This document shows, piece after piece, positions 22,215 through 32,666 of a stretch of 64,000 nucleotides of DNA. Every line of letters starts with the position of its first letter. The first letter of the stretch is position 1. The position numbers and the translations under genes were made by a program. The stretch spans positions 57,916,481-57,980,480 of the forward strand of contig CM060307.1 of NCBI GenBank assembly GCA_030674185.1, written 5' to 3'. Under the pieces are notes generated by a model. The model was not told the origin of the DNA. It saw nothing but the letters and a program-made list of their open reading frames with translations, and made no database searches. Source of the stretch: Monoplex corrugatus (Eukaryota > Mollusca > Gastropoda > Littorinimorpha > Ranellidae).

Positions 22215-23395
22215 AACATTCTGTGACCTCATGTCTATCTTATGGTATCTCAACATTCTGTGACCCTTCATGTCCTACTCTTATGTGACCTCAACATTCT
22301 GTGACCCTTCATGTCCTACTCTTATGGTGACCTCAACATTCTGTGACCCTTCATGTCCTACTCTTATGGTGACCTCAACATTCTGTGACCCTTCATGTCC
22401 TACTCTTATGGTGATCTCAACATTCTGTGACCCTTCATGTCCTACTCTTATGGTGACCTCAACATTCTGTGACCCTTCATGTCCTACTCTTATGGTGACC
22501 TCAATATTCTGTGACCCTTCATGCCCTGCTCTCGAGGTGACCTCAAAATTCTGTGACCCTTCATGCCCTACTCTATGGTGACCTCAACATTCTGTGATCC
22601 TTCATGCCCTATTCTTATGGTGACCTCAACATTCTGTGACCCTTCATGCCCTACTCTTATGGTGACCTCAACATTCTGTGACCCTTCATGTCCTACTCTT
22701 ATGGTGACCTCAACATTCTATTACCCTTCATGTCCTACTGTTATGTAACCTCAACATTCTATACCCTTCATGCCTACTCTTATGGTGACCTCAACATTCT
22801 GTGACCCTTCATGTCCTACTCTTATGGTGACCTCAACATTCTATGACCCTTCATGCCTACTCTTATGGTGACCTCAACATTCTATGACCCTTCATGTCCT
22901 ACTCTTATGGTGACCTCAACATTCTGTGACCCTTCATGTCCTACTTTATGGTGACCTCAACATTCTATGACCCTTCATGTCCTACTGTTATGGTGACCTC
23001 AACATTCTATTACCCTTCATGTCCTACTCTTATGGTGACCTCTAACACCTTGCTATTGACCCTTCATGTCCTACTGCATTGGTGACCTCAACATTCTGTC
23101 TTGCCTTTCATGCCCTACTCTCATTGTGACCTCAACAGTCTGTGACCCTTCATGCCTTACTCTTATGGTGACCTCAACAGTCTGTGACCCTTCATGTCCT
23201 ACTGTTATGGTGACCTCAACATTCTGTGACCCTTCATGTCCTACTGTTATGGTGACCTCAACATTCTGTGACCCTTCATGTCCTTCTCCCATGGTGACCT
23301 CAACATTCTATGACCCTTCTTGTCTTACTTCCATGGTGACCGTAACATTCTATGACCCTTCATGTCCTATTCCCATGGTGACTGCAACATTCTAA
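22215..23395. repeat. 42-bp minisatellite, about 28 units
   Basis: Unit GTGACCTCAACATTCTGTGA then CCCTTCATGTCCTACTCTTATG (42 bp). Because 42 is a multiple of three, an open frame repeats the 14-residue peptide VTSTFCDPSCPTLM. Single-base indels break that frame at several units and no splice or start context is evident, so I treat it as non-coding. Confidence 0.96.
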
Positions 23396-23556
23396 CCACA
23401 TGGCTATTGCCCCCGTCTTCGTGTTTCCATAGATATATGGTCAAAAATATGGCATTCTGTTTCTGTTTACTTGACCTGGTAATGTGTATAAAATCAGTAA
23501 TGTAGTAACTTTCCTTCCGTCCTTTTTTCTTCTTTCATTTTGTTTTGTTTGTCTCA

Positions 23557-23733
23557 TCATCATCACCATGTTCCCTGCTGCCTGGCGTTGGCGATCATGG
23601 CCCTCCATATGCATCTATCCTTTGTCGCCGTAAGCACATCTTCCACCCTCTGTCCTCAGCCACCCTGCAAGTCCGTCCAATATTTTCTTCCTGGGTCAAC
23701 CTGGTGTTCTCTTTCCCTCCAGCTTTCCTGTTG
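23557..23733 (-). mobile_element. Family G LINE, 3' end only, minus strand
   Basis: Complement of the 3' end: TGGCGTTGGCGATCATGGCC, the GRPR-type region and the LEGK-type block, preceded on the + strand by a CATCATCATCACC tail. Truncated at the TTCCTGTTGT position. Confidence 0.85.
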
Positions 23734-23943
23734 TTTGTTTACTTGCCCGTTACTGTAGAATTTTCTACACTACTTACTTAGTCAAAAGTAGTTCATTTGT
23801 CACCGAGGGCCTTTATCGTGCCGTCATCTGCGCGCTTGCATATTGTACAGTCGACCTCACTTTATCTTGTCAGCCGAAGACTTGCGCGCTAGCCTTCACT
23901 TAAAATCTTCTGGAGGGGTGGATAGACTAAGAGTTTTTTTGGT

Positions 23944-24060
23944 GTTTGGGATTTATTGCACTCGGATAATTCCATATGCACTCCACCCAAATCTGCCAGC
24001 AGTTATCTGGCAGGCTATCTGTACCTGCTTAAAACCCTCTACGCTGGCAAGGTGTTGAAA
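23944..24060 (-). repeat. Dispersed repeat DR2, copy 2 (minus)
   Basis: The minus strand reads CACCTTGCCAGCGTAGAGGG, CTGCCAGATAACTGCTGGCA, TTTGGGTGGAGTGCATATGG and GAATTATCCGAGTGCAATAA. It matches the copies at 38812 and 52808. Confidence 0.75.
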
Positions 24061-24609
24061 TGGTTGAGGGGGACCTGTGAAACACCATGTTGACACCAAG
24101 GCAATGACTGAAGCAATTACACTGGGCAATGAACAGGCCAGGTGTTAAAGTTGCCGAATGGGTTAACTATAGACATCAGAGTCTACGGTTCTATCGAAAG
24201 AACCAACCAGCCCGTGTAAAGACAAAAAAAATGACTGTTTCATTAATCTGCCAACTGACCTTTCTCACCCGTAGGGATGCCGGTGGCTCTTTCAGTATAA
24301 ATAGTATCCCCACCTTCTGGAAATTCTGTGCTAGAAATTTCCTCTTTTTTGTCACTCTCTTTGTTCCTTTTTTCTTGCTTTGCTTTCTGTCATTTATTCC
24401 TATCATTTTCTGCCTTGCTGATCCACTCACCTGTATGTGCTCGATTAAGTCTTACGTACTTTCTCTTAGGATTGATAACTGGGTACATGTATTTAGTGCA
24501 TTTTTGGTTCTAGGGAAATGAGATATGCGGAAGAAATTTTAGGTAATTTAGACCCGTTCTTATATAATTATGTTTTAGTGTCTTTAGTTATGTTTAAATA
24601 TGTATTCAG
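24061..24609. other. Unassigned sequence
   Basis: No supported feature. Confidence 0.4.
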
Positions 24610-25195
24610 GTATCCTCTTCTTTTTCCGCTCTCTCCTCCTTCTTCGTTTCCTCCTTTCTTTTTCTCTTCCTCTTTCTTCTTCTCCTCCTCTTTCTTCTCT
24701 TGCTCCTCTTTCTTTTTCTCCTTCTTCTCTTTTTCTTCTCCTTCTTCTTTTTCTTCTCCTCCTCCTTCTTCTTCTTCTCCTTCTCTTTTTTCCTTCTCTT
24801 TTTTCTCCTTCTCCTCTTTCTTCTCCTTCCTCTTCTTCTTTGCCTTCTTTTTCTTCTCTACCTCTGTTTTGCTTTCTCCTTCTTCTTCTTCTTCTTCTTC
24901 TTCTTCTCCTCCTCCTTCTTCTTCTTCTCCTTCTCCTTCTTCTTCTTGTTCCTCTTCTTCTCCTTATCTTTCTTTTTCGCCTTCTTTTTTTTATTTTTCT
25001 TCTTTTTTGTCTTCTTCTTCTTTTTCTCCTTCTAATTCGCTTTCTTTCTCTTCTTCTTCTCCTTCTTCTTCTTTTTCTCCTTCTTCTTCTTTTCCGCCTT
25101 CTTGTTTGCTTTCTTCTTCTGCTTCTTCTTTTCTTATTTTTCTCCTTTTTTTTCTTTTTTCTTTTTCCTCTTCTCGTTCCTTTCCTTTTTCTAAA
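24610..25195. repeat. 585-bp polypyrimidine tract
   Basis: Almost entirely C and T on the + strand (TTC, TCC and CTTTT mixtures) with only scattered purines. All long frames across it (poly-S/F/L or poly-R/K/E) are artefacts. Confidence 0.97.
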
Positions 25196-26489
25196 TGGAG
25201 TTCCAGTGCCTTTCTCAAGGCGGTTTTTTTTTTTAGAAATGACCAACAAACCCAGTCCACCCCAAGTTCCCAACTTGGGTGAGCTGTTTTCAAAACTACA
25301 TCCTACCACACATGCACACAAAATTCTCTTTTACACGGGACATAAAAAAAACAAAACCTCATGCATACATCACCCATGCACACGATACAAAAAACATGTG
25401 CACGTATCACCCTGTGCACATGACACACTGATATGGCTCTACGCAGTCGGCTGGGTTTTAAACGAAAATAAGAATAACAACCGACCCTTTGACATATCGT
25501 TCTCTGTGCGGGGGGTTCTTGCCACATGGCCACCACTCCACTTTGACCCTTCGATTCTCTCAGGTGTTGGAATTGCTGGTTAGGCTGAAGGGAAGTGGAT
25601 CGCCTCTGCACTGCTTGTGTACGTGAGCAAAGGCCTTTTTTCTAGTAATAAAAAAGTCCCCCAACAGTTGGTGTTCCCATTGTGCCCTGTGAGGAAAGGG
25701 AGCTCGCTCCCGTCTCAGGCTCTCAGCGAAGTGGGCGGTACTTGACATTACAGTGCTGTCCACACTCAGTTTTCGGCGACTGGCCCGCTGGCAATGCGGT
25801 CTCTGCATCTGGAGTCCGGTAAAGAAGAGCATTCGCTGTCGTCTGCTTTTTGCCGTTCACTCCTGTGCGAGTGCTTGGGATGTGATTGGTTGGGTGCTGC
25901 TATACGCGCAAGGAAAAATGTGTGTCTGTGACCAAAACAATTTCTACCATTTATATGAACTGTATCGAACCCATGATTTTTGTGAATTGTATCAAGTGGA
26001 ATCATTACCAAAAGCAGCAGCGAAATATTGAAAACCTTACTTCCTTTGCAGGTATTTATCTATAGTCTAACATTGTTTTATTTATTTGGTCACTTTTGAA
26101 TTTGTGATATTTATTTGAACGAGTGGACATTCAAAAAACAAGATTGTATCTCCTATTTCAGAGATGTATTTAATGAACTTAAAAAAATGTGGTACTCTGT
26201 CTATGTTTTCTAAAAGTGCAAAACGATTGAACACATTTCTTATTTTCATTCAATGTTTAGCATCATTCGGTCAGACCCATAAAATGGCACAAACATGTTT
26301 CCATCTGTCTCTACATCTATCCCTCTGTCTGTATTTACCTGTCTGATCATGTTTACGGAAAATGTGTACATGTAAGTACTATGTATATGTACGAATGCAG
26401 ACGGAGGAGATAGTAGCATAATGGACAAAGCACGTTCGAGGAAGAAGTTTTGCGCGTGAGAAGTTTTGCGCGTGCGTGTGTGTGTGCAC
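25196..26489. other. Unassigned sequence
   Basis: About 1.3 kb without a recognisable gene or repeat. A CA-rich stretch at 25300-25430 contains several CATGTGCAC-type blocks. Confidence 0.4.
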
Positions 26490-26499
26490 ATGTGTGTGT

Positions 26500-26590
<91 letters not shown>
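26490..26590. repeat. (GT)n microsatellite
   Basis: Near-pure (GT)n. Confidence 0.97.
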
Positions 26591-26593
<3 letters not shown>

Positions 26594-26641
26594 TACGCTT
26601 TTTCTCGTTGCAAAGTTACATGCGCCTGAGAAACTAAAAAC

Positions 26642-26740
26642 TGCATGGAAAAAAATAGTACCTCTGCCAATAAATATTATACACGTAATTGCTTTAAAAA
26701 AATAGTACCTCTGCCAATAAATATTATACACGTAATTTCT
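26642..26740. repeat. 49-bp tandem duplication
   Basis: AAAAAAATAGTACCTCTGCC to ATACACGTAATT is repeated twice with almost no change. Confidence 0.92.
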
Positions 26741-26783
26741 TCGAGTTAGGCAAATACACAATGATGGTCTCAAAAGCAGTTCT

Positions 26784-26897
26784 AACAATTTCCCTCTTTA
26801 TCCGAAAAGTGTGACAGAAAGTGCTGATGTTGTACTTCTCGAGGTCGTTGTGACCTTAGAAGTATCAGATGAAATATAAGTTGATGTGAAACGAGAA
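26784..26897 (+). repeat. Dispersed repeat DR4, copy 1
   Basis: Resembles 35350-35465: CAATTTCCCT, TTGTACTTCTCGAGGTCGTT and AGTATCA blocks in the same order. Family unknown. Confidence 0.5.
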
Positions 26898-26906
26898 AAA
26901 CGACAA

Positions 26907-27118
<212 letters not shown>

Positions 27119-27122
<4 letters not shown>

Positions 27123-27473
27123 AAGGCGCCAAATCTTGATTCAAGAATCAAACCAAGGCGCGCACTCTCATCATTCACCAAAAGCAATCACCAACAACGA
27201 CCACATCTCCAGGGCACAAAGCACACGCAGACTGAGAGGGGAAAGACAGAAAGGGAATAAGTCGTATGACACCTGACACAAGCCGTCATCCTCCCTCTCT
27301 CTCTCCCTCTCTCTCTCTCTTTCATACACACGCACACTAACACACTAACGCACACACACACTCAAGATGCTGAGGTGGGGTACACTCAGGCCTGTTCGAC
27401 GAATGACCTTTGACCCAAGTTGTCATTTTTGTCTGTCACTTACACAGATATTATTTTCTCTCTCTCTCCTTCT

Positions 27474-27561
<88 letters not shown>

Positions 27562-27565
27562 TAGG
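27119..27565 (-). repeat. Microsatellite-carrying repeat R, uninterrupted copy
   Basis: Composite repeat on the + strand: AAATCTTGATTCAAGAATCA, CAATCACCAACAACGACCA, a GTCATCCTCCCTC block, (TC)n, a (CA)-rich stretch at about 27325-27362, GATGCTGAGGTGGGGTACAC, GACCTTTGACCCAAGTTGTC and a terminal (TC)n. The same blocks flank the RNase-H LINE copy B at 58490-58765 and 60486-60663, so this is an empty-site paralogue. It is probably the 3' region of a LINE read in reverse; orientation is an inference. Confidence 0.75.
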
Positions 27566-28344
27566 ACCAAGGCAAGGGATTGACCTGGGAAATGAAGCTA
27601 TCTCTCCAAAATTAGACTGTTACAACAATGAAAACAGATTTTAAGTGTGAGAAATTTCAGAGCAAGTGCCCTTCACCTGTCTCAAAAAAGTGCTGATTTT
27701 AGGCTTTTTTGTTTGTTTTGTTTTGTCCGTTTGATCTTGACCTTGGCGCCATGACTGTGTATTTGTGATTCCTCGATGGTCCATACCTTTGACCCCCGTT
27801 TGTGGGCCTTATTTGAATGTAAGCACTTGGAGCACATTTTTTTCTTTTCTCTTTTATTGTTGGGTTGTTTTTTCTTGTTGTTTGTTTTGTTTTTGTGTTG
27901 CTTTACATCCCTTCTTCATTGGTCATTTTTTTTCTTTTTTTCTTTGTTTTAGACATACATTGGTGAAATACTACTCATAATCTAACGTCTGTATGTTTAT
28001 CTGTAGATAAACTGTTTGACAATTTTGGTTAGTCTTTTATACCGTTCATAAATTACTGTCTGTATGTTTATCTATTGATGGACAGTTAATCATTTTCGTT
28101 AGCCTTTGTCTGCTTTTTTTTTGTGTGACCTAATGTATACGCATAGGTGTTTGTATTTGCATTTTCTATAGTAATGTTGACATATGCAACACTATTCTAG
28201 GAACAGATATTCATTATTATTGCTAAAAGACCACAAATTTCGACACCAAGAATATCTCAGATATCGAGTTCCTCTATGTATGTGTACGTGATTGCAGGCA
28301 GGTGTGTATGTGTATTGGTGACTGTGCTCGTGCTCATGGGCATG
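27566..28344. other. Unassigned, with dispersed block DR3 copy 1
   Basis: At 27688-27750 a block (AAAAAAGTGCTGATTTTAGG, then CTTGACCTTGG) matches 28732-28815. The rest is AT-rich and unassigned. Confidence 0.5.
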
Positions 28345-28610
28345 CTTGTATGCGTATGTATATATATCTTTTGTTAGTCACCTAAATCTTTTTTTATATG
28401 TATTATATAGGAATATGCGTATCTATATATCTTTTGTTAGTCACCTAAATCTTTTTTTATATGTATTATATAGGAATATGCGTATCTATATATCTTTTGT
28501 TAGTCACCTAAATCTTTTTTTATATGTATTATATAGGAACATGCGTATCTATATATCTTTTGTTAGTGACCTAAATCTTTTTTTAATACATATATAGGAA
28601 CATTGCAATC
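28345..28610. repeat. 63-bp minisatellite, about 4 units
   Basis: Unit GCGTATCTATATATCTTTTG then TTAGTCACCTAAATCTTTTT and a TATATGTATTATATAGGAATAT end. It is 63 bp, hence 21 codons, and gives an in-frame repeat MRIYISFVSHLNLFLYVLYR that I regard as non-coding. Confidence 0.95.
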
Positions 28611-28731
28611 AGGGAGATTACCTTTGTGCTCACCTTTTTTTTTTTTTTTTTTTTGTCCCATTTTCTACGCCATCTTAATGGCCATAACAGCTTTAACAAC
28701 TTCCTGAAAAAAACGTTGTTCACACACTGCC

Positions 28732-28830
28732 TTCAAAAAAGTGCTGAATTCAGGCATTTTTGTCCGTGTGATCTTGTTTGTCCGTGTGACCTTGACCTTG
28801 AAGCTTTACCTCAAAAACTTTCACTTTTGC
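28732..28830 (+). repeat. Dispersed block DR3 copy 2 with direct-repeat TGACCTT sites
   Basis: CAAAAAAGTGCTGAATTCAG matches 27688. It is followed by two TTGTCCGTGTGA units and GTGACCTTGACCTTGAAG. On the minus strand that reads as overlapping AAGGTCAAGGTCA, a nuclear-receptor-type half-site pair. Function untested. Confidence 0.6.
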
Positions 28831-29139
28831 GATAGTCTAAATGCCACATAAATCCGTAAGGTATGTTCACTATCAAGACTTGGCAAGCGCATCTGCTGGC
28901 TAACATTTCGGATTTTCGTATGGTATCGCCACGTGTTGGGACATTGCCAGATAACCGAAAGTGAGATCAACAAGTCTTTGGTACCAAGCGCCAATCATGA
29001 AGTCATCTTGATGGCATGACACTTTGCTGTCAGAAGTACCAGGTATATTTAATTATAAAGTTTTGACTGATTAATTGGATGCAATTTTACGTCAGCAGCC
29101 AATTATGGCCGACGGGGATGATCATCCCAGGAAGTGAGT
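28831..29139. other. Unassigned sequence
   Basis: No supported feature. Confidence 0.4.
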
Positions 29140-30220
29140 GAAATGGGGCTTATCTGTCGTTCATTGACATTACCAAAACAACAGTGTTAAACTTATCTGT
29201 CATACATTGACATGACCAAAACAACAGTGTTAAGCTTATCTGTCGTACATTGACATGACCAGAACAACAGTGTTAATCTTACCTGTCGTACAGTGACATG
29301 ACCAGAACAACAGTGTTAAGCTTATCTGTCGTACATTGACATGACCATAATAACAGTGTTAATCTTACCTGTCGTACAGTGACATGACCAGAACAACAGT
29401 GTTAAGCTTATCTGTCGTACATTGACATGACCAGAACAACAGTGTTAATCTTACCTGTCGTACAGTGACATGACCAGAACAACAGTGTTAAGCCTATCTG
29501 TCATACATTGACATGACCAGAACAACAGTGTTAATCTTATCTGTTGTACATTGACATGACCAGAACAACAGTGTTAAGCTTATCTGTCATACATTGACAT
29601 GACCAGAACAACAGTGTTAAGCCTATCTGTCGTACATTGACATGACCAGAACAACAGTGTTAATCTTACCTGTCGTACATTGACATGACCAAAACAACTG
29701 TGTTAATCTTACCTGTCGTACATTGACATGACCAGAACAACAGTGTTAATCTTACCTGTCGTACAGTGACATGACCAGAACAACAGTGTTAATCTTACCT
29801 GTCGTACAGTGACATGACCAGAACAACAGTGTTAATCTTACCTGTCGTACATTGACATGACCAGAACAACTGTGTTAATCTTACCTGTCGTACAGTGACA
29901 TGACCAGAACAACAGTGTTAATCTTACCTGTCGTACAGTGACATGACCAGAACAACAGTGTTAATCTTACCTGTCGTACAGTGACATGACCAGAACAACA
30001 GTGTTAATCTTACCTGTCGTACAGTGACATGACCAGAACAACAGTGTTAAGCTTACCTGTCGTACAGTGACATGACCAGAACAACAGTGTTAATCTTACC
30101 TGTCGTACAGTGACATGACCAGAACAACAGTGTTAATCTTACCTGTAGTACTTTGACATGACCAGAACAACAGTGTTAAGCTTACCTGTCGTACATTGAC
30201 ATGACCAGAACAACAGTATT
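29140..30220. repeat. 43-bp minisatellite, about 25 units
   Basis: Unit TTAATCTTACCTGTCGTACA then GTGACATGACCAGAACAACAGTG (43 bp). Two subfamilies alternate: TTAAGCTTATCTGTCGTACATTG dominates the left part and TTAATCTTACCTGTCGTACAGTG the right. Each unit carries a CTTACCTGT motif, the reverse complement of which resembles a splice donor. Confidence 0.97.
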
Positions 30221-30239
30221 AGAATGGGCAGTAAGAAGG

Positions 30240-30325
30240 CCAGTTTAATGTAACGCACACAAGGTTCGAACCCACAACCATTAGCATCTGAATCCAACGC
30301 CCAACCAACGGAGGTATCGAGGAAT
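30240..30325 (-). mobile_element. tRNA-like SINE head, minus strand
   Basis: The minus strand reads CGTTGGTTGGGCGTTGGATT (A-box region) and TTGTGGGTTCGAACCTTGTG (B box GGTTCGAACC). It lies directly beside the 43-bp minisatellite. Confidence 0.5.
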
Positions 30326-30463
30326 TTTAAGTGACAGTGCCGGTAATCATACAAAGTAATGCTAATGTACAGACGAGTTCGCTGTCAAATATTGTTATTG
30401 TCATCTATCAATATCTGTAAGGCCATAGAGTCATGTTACAAAATTTTATTTTAGTCTCATATA

Positions 30464-30784
30464 GGTTATGAAAACAAACGAGACAGTCTTGAAGGAGGCA
30501 GACACAAGAAGATCATTAATAAAGAAGATTAGGAAAAGATAAGCAACATTTATAGGACATATTATGAGGAAAGGGGAATCAGAGCACCTGGTCACAACGG
30601 GAAAGCTGGAGGGAAAGAGAGCTCCAGGTAGACCCAGGGGAAAAATATTTGGCGGACTTGCAAAGTGGCTGAGGACAGAGAGGATGGAAGATGTGCTTGC
30701 GGCAACAAGGGATAGATGCATATGGAGGGCTATGATCGCCAACGCCATGTGGCAGGGCACTTGATGATGATGATGATATATGTT
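30464..30784 (+). mobile_element. Family G LINE 3' end, tandem copy 1
   Basis: From ACAAACGAGACAGTCTTGAA through an LEHLVTTGKLEGKRAPGRP-type block to MIANAMWQGT and a TGATGATGATGA tail. It is preceded by ATAGGTTATGAAA. Confidence 0.88.
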
Positions 30785-31105
30785 ATGAAAACAAACGAGA
30801 CAGTCTTGAAGGAGGCAGACACAAGAAGATCATTAACAGAGAAGATAAAGAAAGACAAGCAACATTTATAGGACATGTTATGAGGAAAAGGAATTAGAAC
30901 ACCTGGTCACAACAGGAAAGCTGCAGGGAAAGAGAACACCAGGTAGACCCTGGGAGAAAATATTGGACAGACTTGCAGGGTGGCTGAAGACAGAGAGGGT
31001 GGGAGATGTACTTGCAGTGACAGGAATAGATTTGTGTAGAGGGCCATGATCGCCAACGTCATGCGGCAGGGCACATATGATAACGACGACGACGATGATG
31101 ATGAT
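30785..31105 (+). mobile_element. Family G LINE 3' end, tandem copy 2
   Basis: Starts at the same internal LINE position as copy 1, again preceded by a TATGTTATGAAA block. It ends in a GATAACGACGACGACGATGA tail followed by ATAGGTTATGAAA. The copies differ by indels, so they did not arise by very recent duplication. Confidence 0.88.
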
Positions 31106-31334
31106 AGGTTATGAAATTCAGTTAACACGGGCGTTGTGAGTATGGTGGATGATCATTTCATTTAAAGCCGAGACTCAGCAATATATAGTGAGGCACACGT
31201 ACTGACGACATTAACATAGACAATAAACCTTCTCAGTTCGTGGACAACTTATTTTGAAAATACATTTAAAATCTTAGTATATGTCGATTGTCTAAAGCTC
31301 ATAAACTGCTGATAAATGTTAAAACATTTCTACT
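31106..31334. other. Unassigned sequence upstream of the carotenoid oxygenase gene
   Basis: No promoter motif that I would call. Confidence 0.35.
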
Positions 31335-31665
31335 CATTATCATTATTATTATTATTATCATCATCGTCGTCGTCGTCGTCGTCGTCGTCATCATCATCAT
31401 TATTATTATTATTAATGATGTTTTGTTATTGTTATTGCTGTTGTTGTTGTTGTTGTTTGTTATTGTTATCATTAGTAGTAGAGTAGTATTGTATCATCAT
31501 CATCATTATTATTATCGTCAGTAGCAGTAGTTGTTGTAGTAGGCCTAACTGTGTTATTACTGGTAGTGGAAGTAGAAGCAGAAGCAGTAGCACCGGCAGT
31601 AGTAGTAGTGGCTGTGGGGATAGTAGTTGTAGCAGTAGCAGTTATAATAATAATGATAATAAACA
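31335..31665. repeat. Mixed trinucleotide tract
   Basis: ATT, CGT, CAT, GTT, AGT and CAG triplets. It lies 100-400 bp upstream of the first recognised exon of the carotenoid oxygenase. Confidence 0.9.
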
Positions 31666-31747
31666 ACGAAGACATGATTTTTCTGTCCACCAGAACGCTC
31701 GCAACTGGCACCGGTTCCAATCATCATCAGTCATCCTTACATTATAA

Positions 31748-31963
31748 AATTACCAGAAGGACAGTCTCCATGGAAACGAAGAGCGTTGCAGCTGTGACGG
31801 CGGCAGTGGGTGGGTGCTGACAGTGCTGTTGACGGGGTTGGCGGAGAGGGACAGGGAGGATGACCAGGGTTTCACTCTCTTCTTCCAATCCAACAGGGAG
31901 GAGGTGCTACACTCTGCCATTCACTTTCACCCTCCTCTTCCCTCTTGGCTGAATGGCACCTTT
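31748..31963 (+). CDS. Carotenoid oxygenase, N-terminal exon
   Basis: The open frame ends in PPLPSWLNGTF, the family's conserved N-terminal signature (a P.WL.GT.-type motif before RNGPG). A GTGAGT donor follows at 31964. The codon boundary at 31963 is phase 0, matching the phase-0 acceptor at 43229, so the join reads NGTF then IRNGLGLFENG. No in-frame ATG exists in the open part (31748-31963). An ATG at 31770 gives METKSVAAVTAAVGGC then stops, one frame off. Together with WVLTVLLTGLA in the exon frame it would make a signal-peptide-like N-terminus if one base were missing from the G-rich 31800-31816 stretch. The alternative is an upstream exon joined at the acceptor TACCAG (31751-31756). The exon assignment is firm and the start is not. 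Confidence 0.82.
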
Positions 31964-32139
31964 GTGAGTATTGACCCCTTCCCCCATCGTTCTTATACTT
32001 TCTCATTCCCTCCTCCAAAAAGTAATGAGATTCTTTCATTAATGAGTTTATTTGATACTGACACAGAGGGATGTGTGTAAGTCGGTATGTTCTTGCAAAA
32101 AAAAAGTGTGTCAGCACAAGTGAGTTCTCAGCTATTTAG

Positions 32140-32290
32140 GCAGACCTGTAAAACGCTATATGTACCTTGTAAATTAAATGGTTTCAATGCTAGTAAGCGC
32201 AGAGTACAACCCTGTCATGCAGTCTCAATCCTAGATGGAATTCCATAGCATCGTGATGATCATCCTCATCGACATCATCCTCATCGCACT
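32140..32290 (+). mobile_element. SINE S2, 3' domain
   Basis: ACAACCCTGTCATGCAGTCT and CCTAGATGGAATTCCATAGC followed by an ATCGTGATGATCATCC tail. Lies in the intron, 180 bp from the donor. Confidence 0.7.
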
Positions 32291-32347
32291 GCAAAAACTG
32301 TGCTAGCTTCTGTGGCCATTAAGGTCGCGTACAAAATAGGACGGGGG

Positions 32348-32350
<3 letters not shown>

Positions 32351-32420
<70 letters not shown>
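32351..32420. repeat. (GA)n microsatellite
   Basis: About 35 pure GA units. Confidence 0.98.
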
Positions 32421-32424
<4 letters not shown>

Positions 32425-32666
32425 GTTAACACAAGGCAACCTCCTGACTGCGATGATCCTAAGAAAATGGTTTCAATGAATTTTAAGCATTGAGCTTTCC
32501 ATGAGAGTAAACCATACAATTCAGATTTGATTCAAATGGGTTCATAAGTTATAAGTTTTTAATGGTTTTTAAATTCTTCAACACGAAGGTCCAAATATTA
32601 TACCTTTTTGTTTGTAATCTTATGTTTTTCATCTTATGCAACTGGAACCATAGATTACACTAGGTA

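Noticed and set aside
22270..22748. Repeat protein with a 14-residue unit
   Set aside because: A minisatellite whose unit happens to be a multiple of three. Frames break at single-base indels and no gene context is present.
24584..25583. Long frames (up to 327 codons) rich in Ser/Phe/Leu or Arg/Lys/Glu
   Set aside because: Low-complexity translation of the polypyrimidine tract on both strands, with no start or splice context.
25560..25832. 90-codon minus-strand frame that might be a small gene
   Set aside because: No motif, splice context or neighbouring support that I can see. Kept as unassigned.
29140..30220. CRISPR-like array at the 43-bp repeats
   Set aside because: No variable spacers; consecutive units differ by point changes only.
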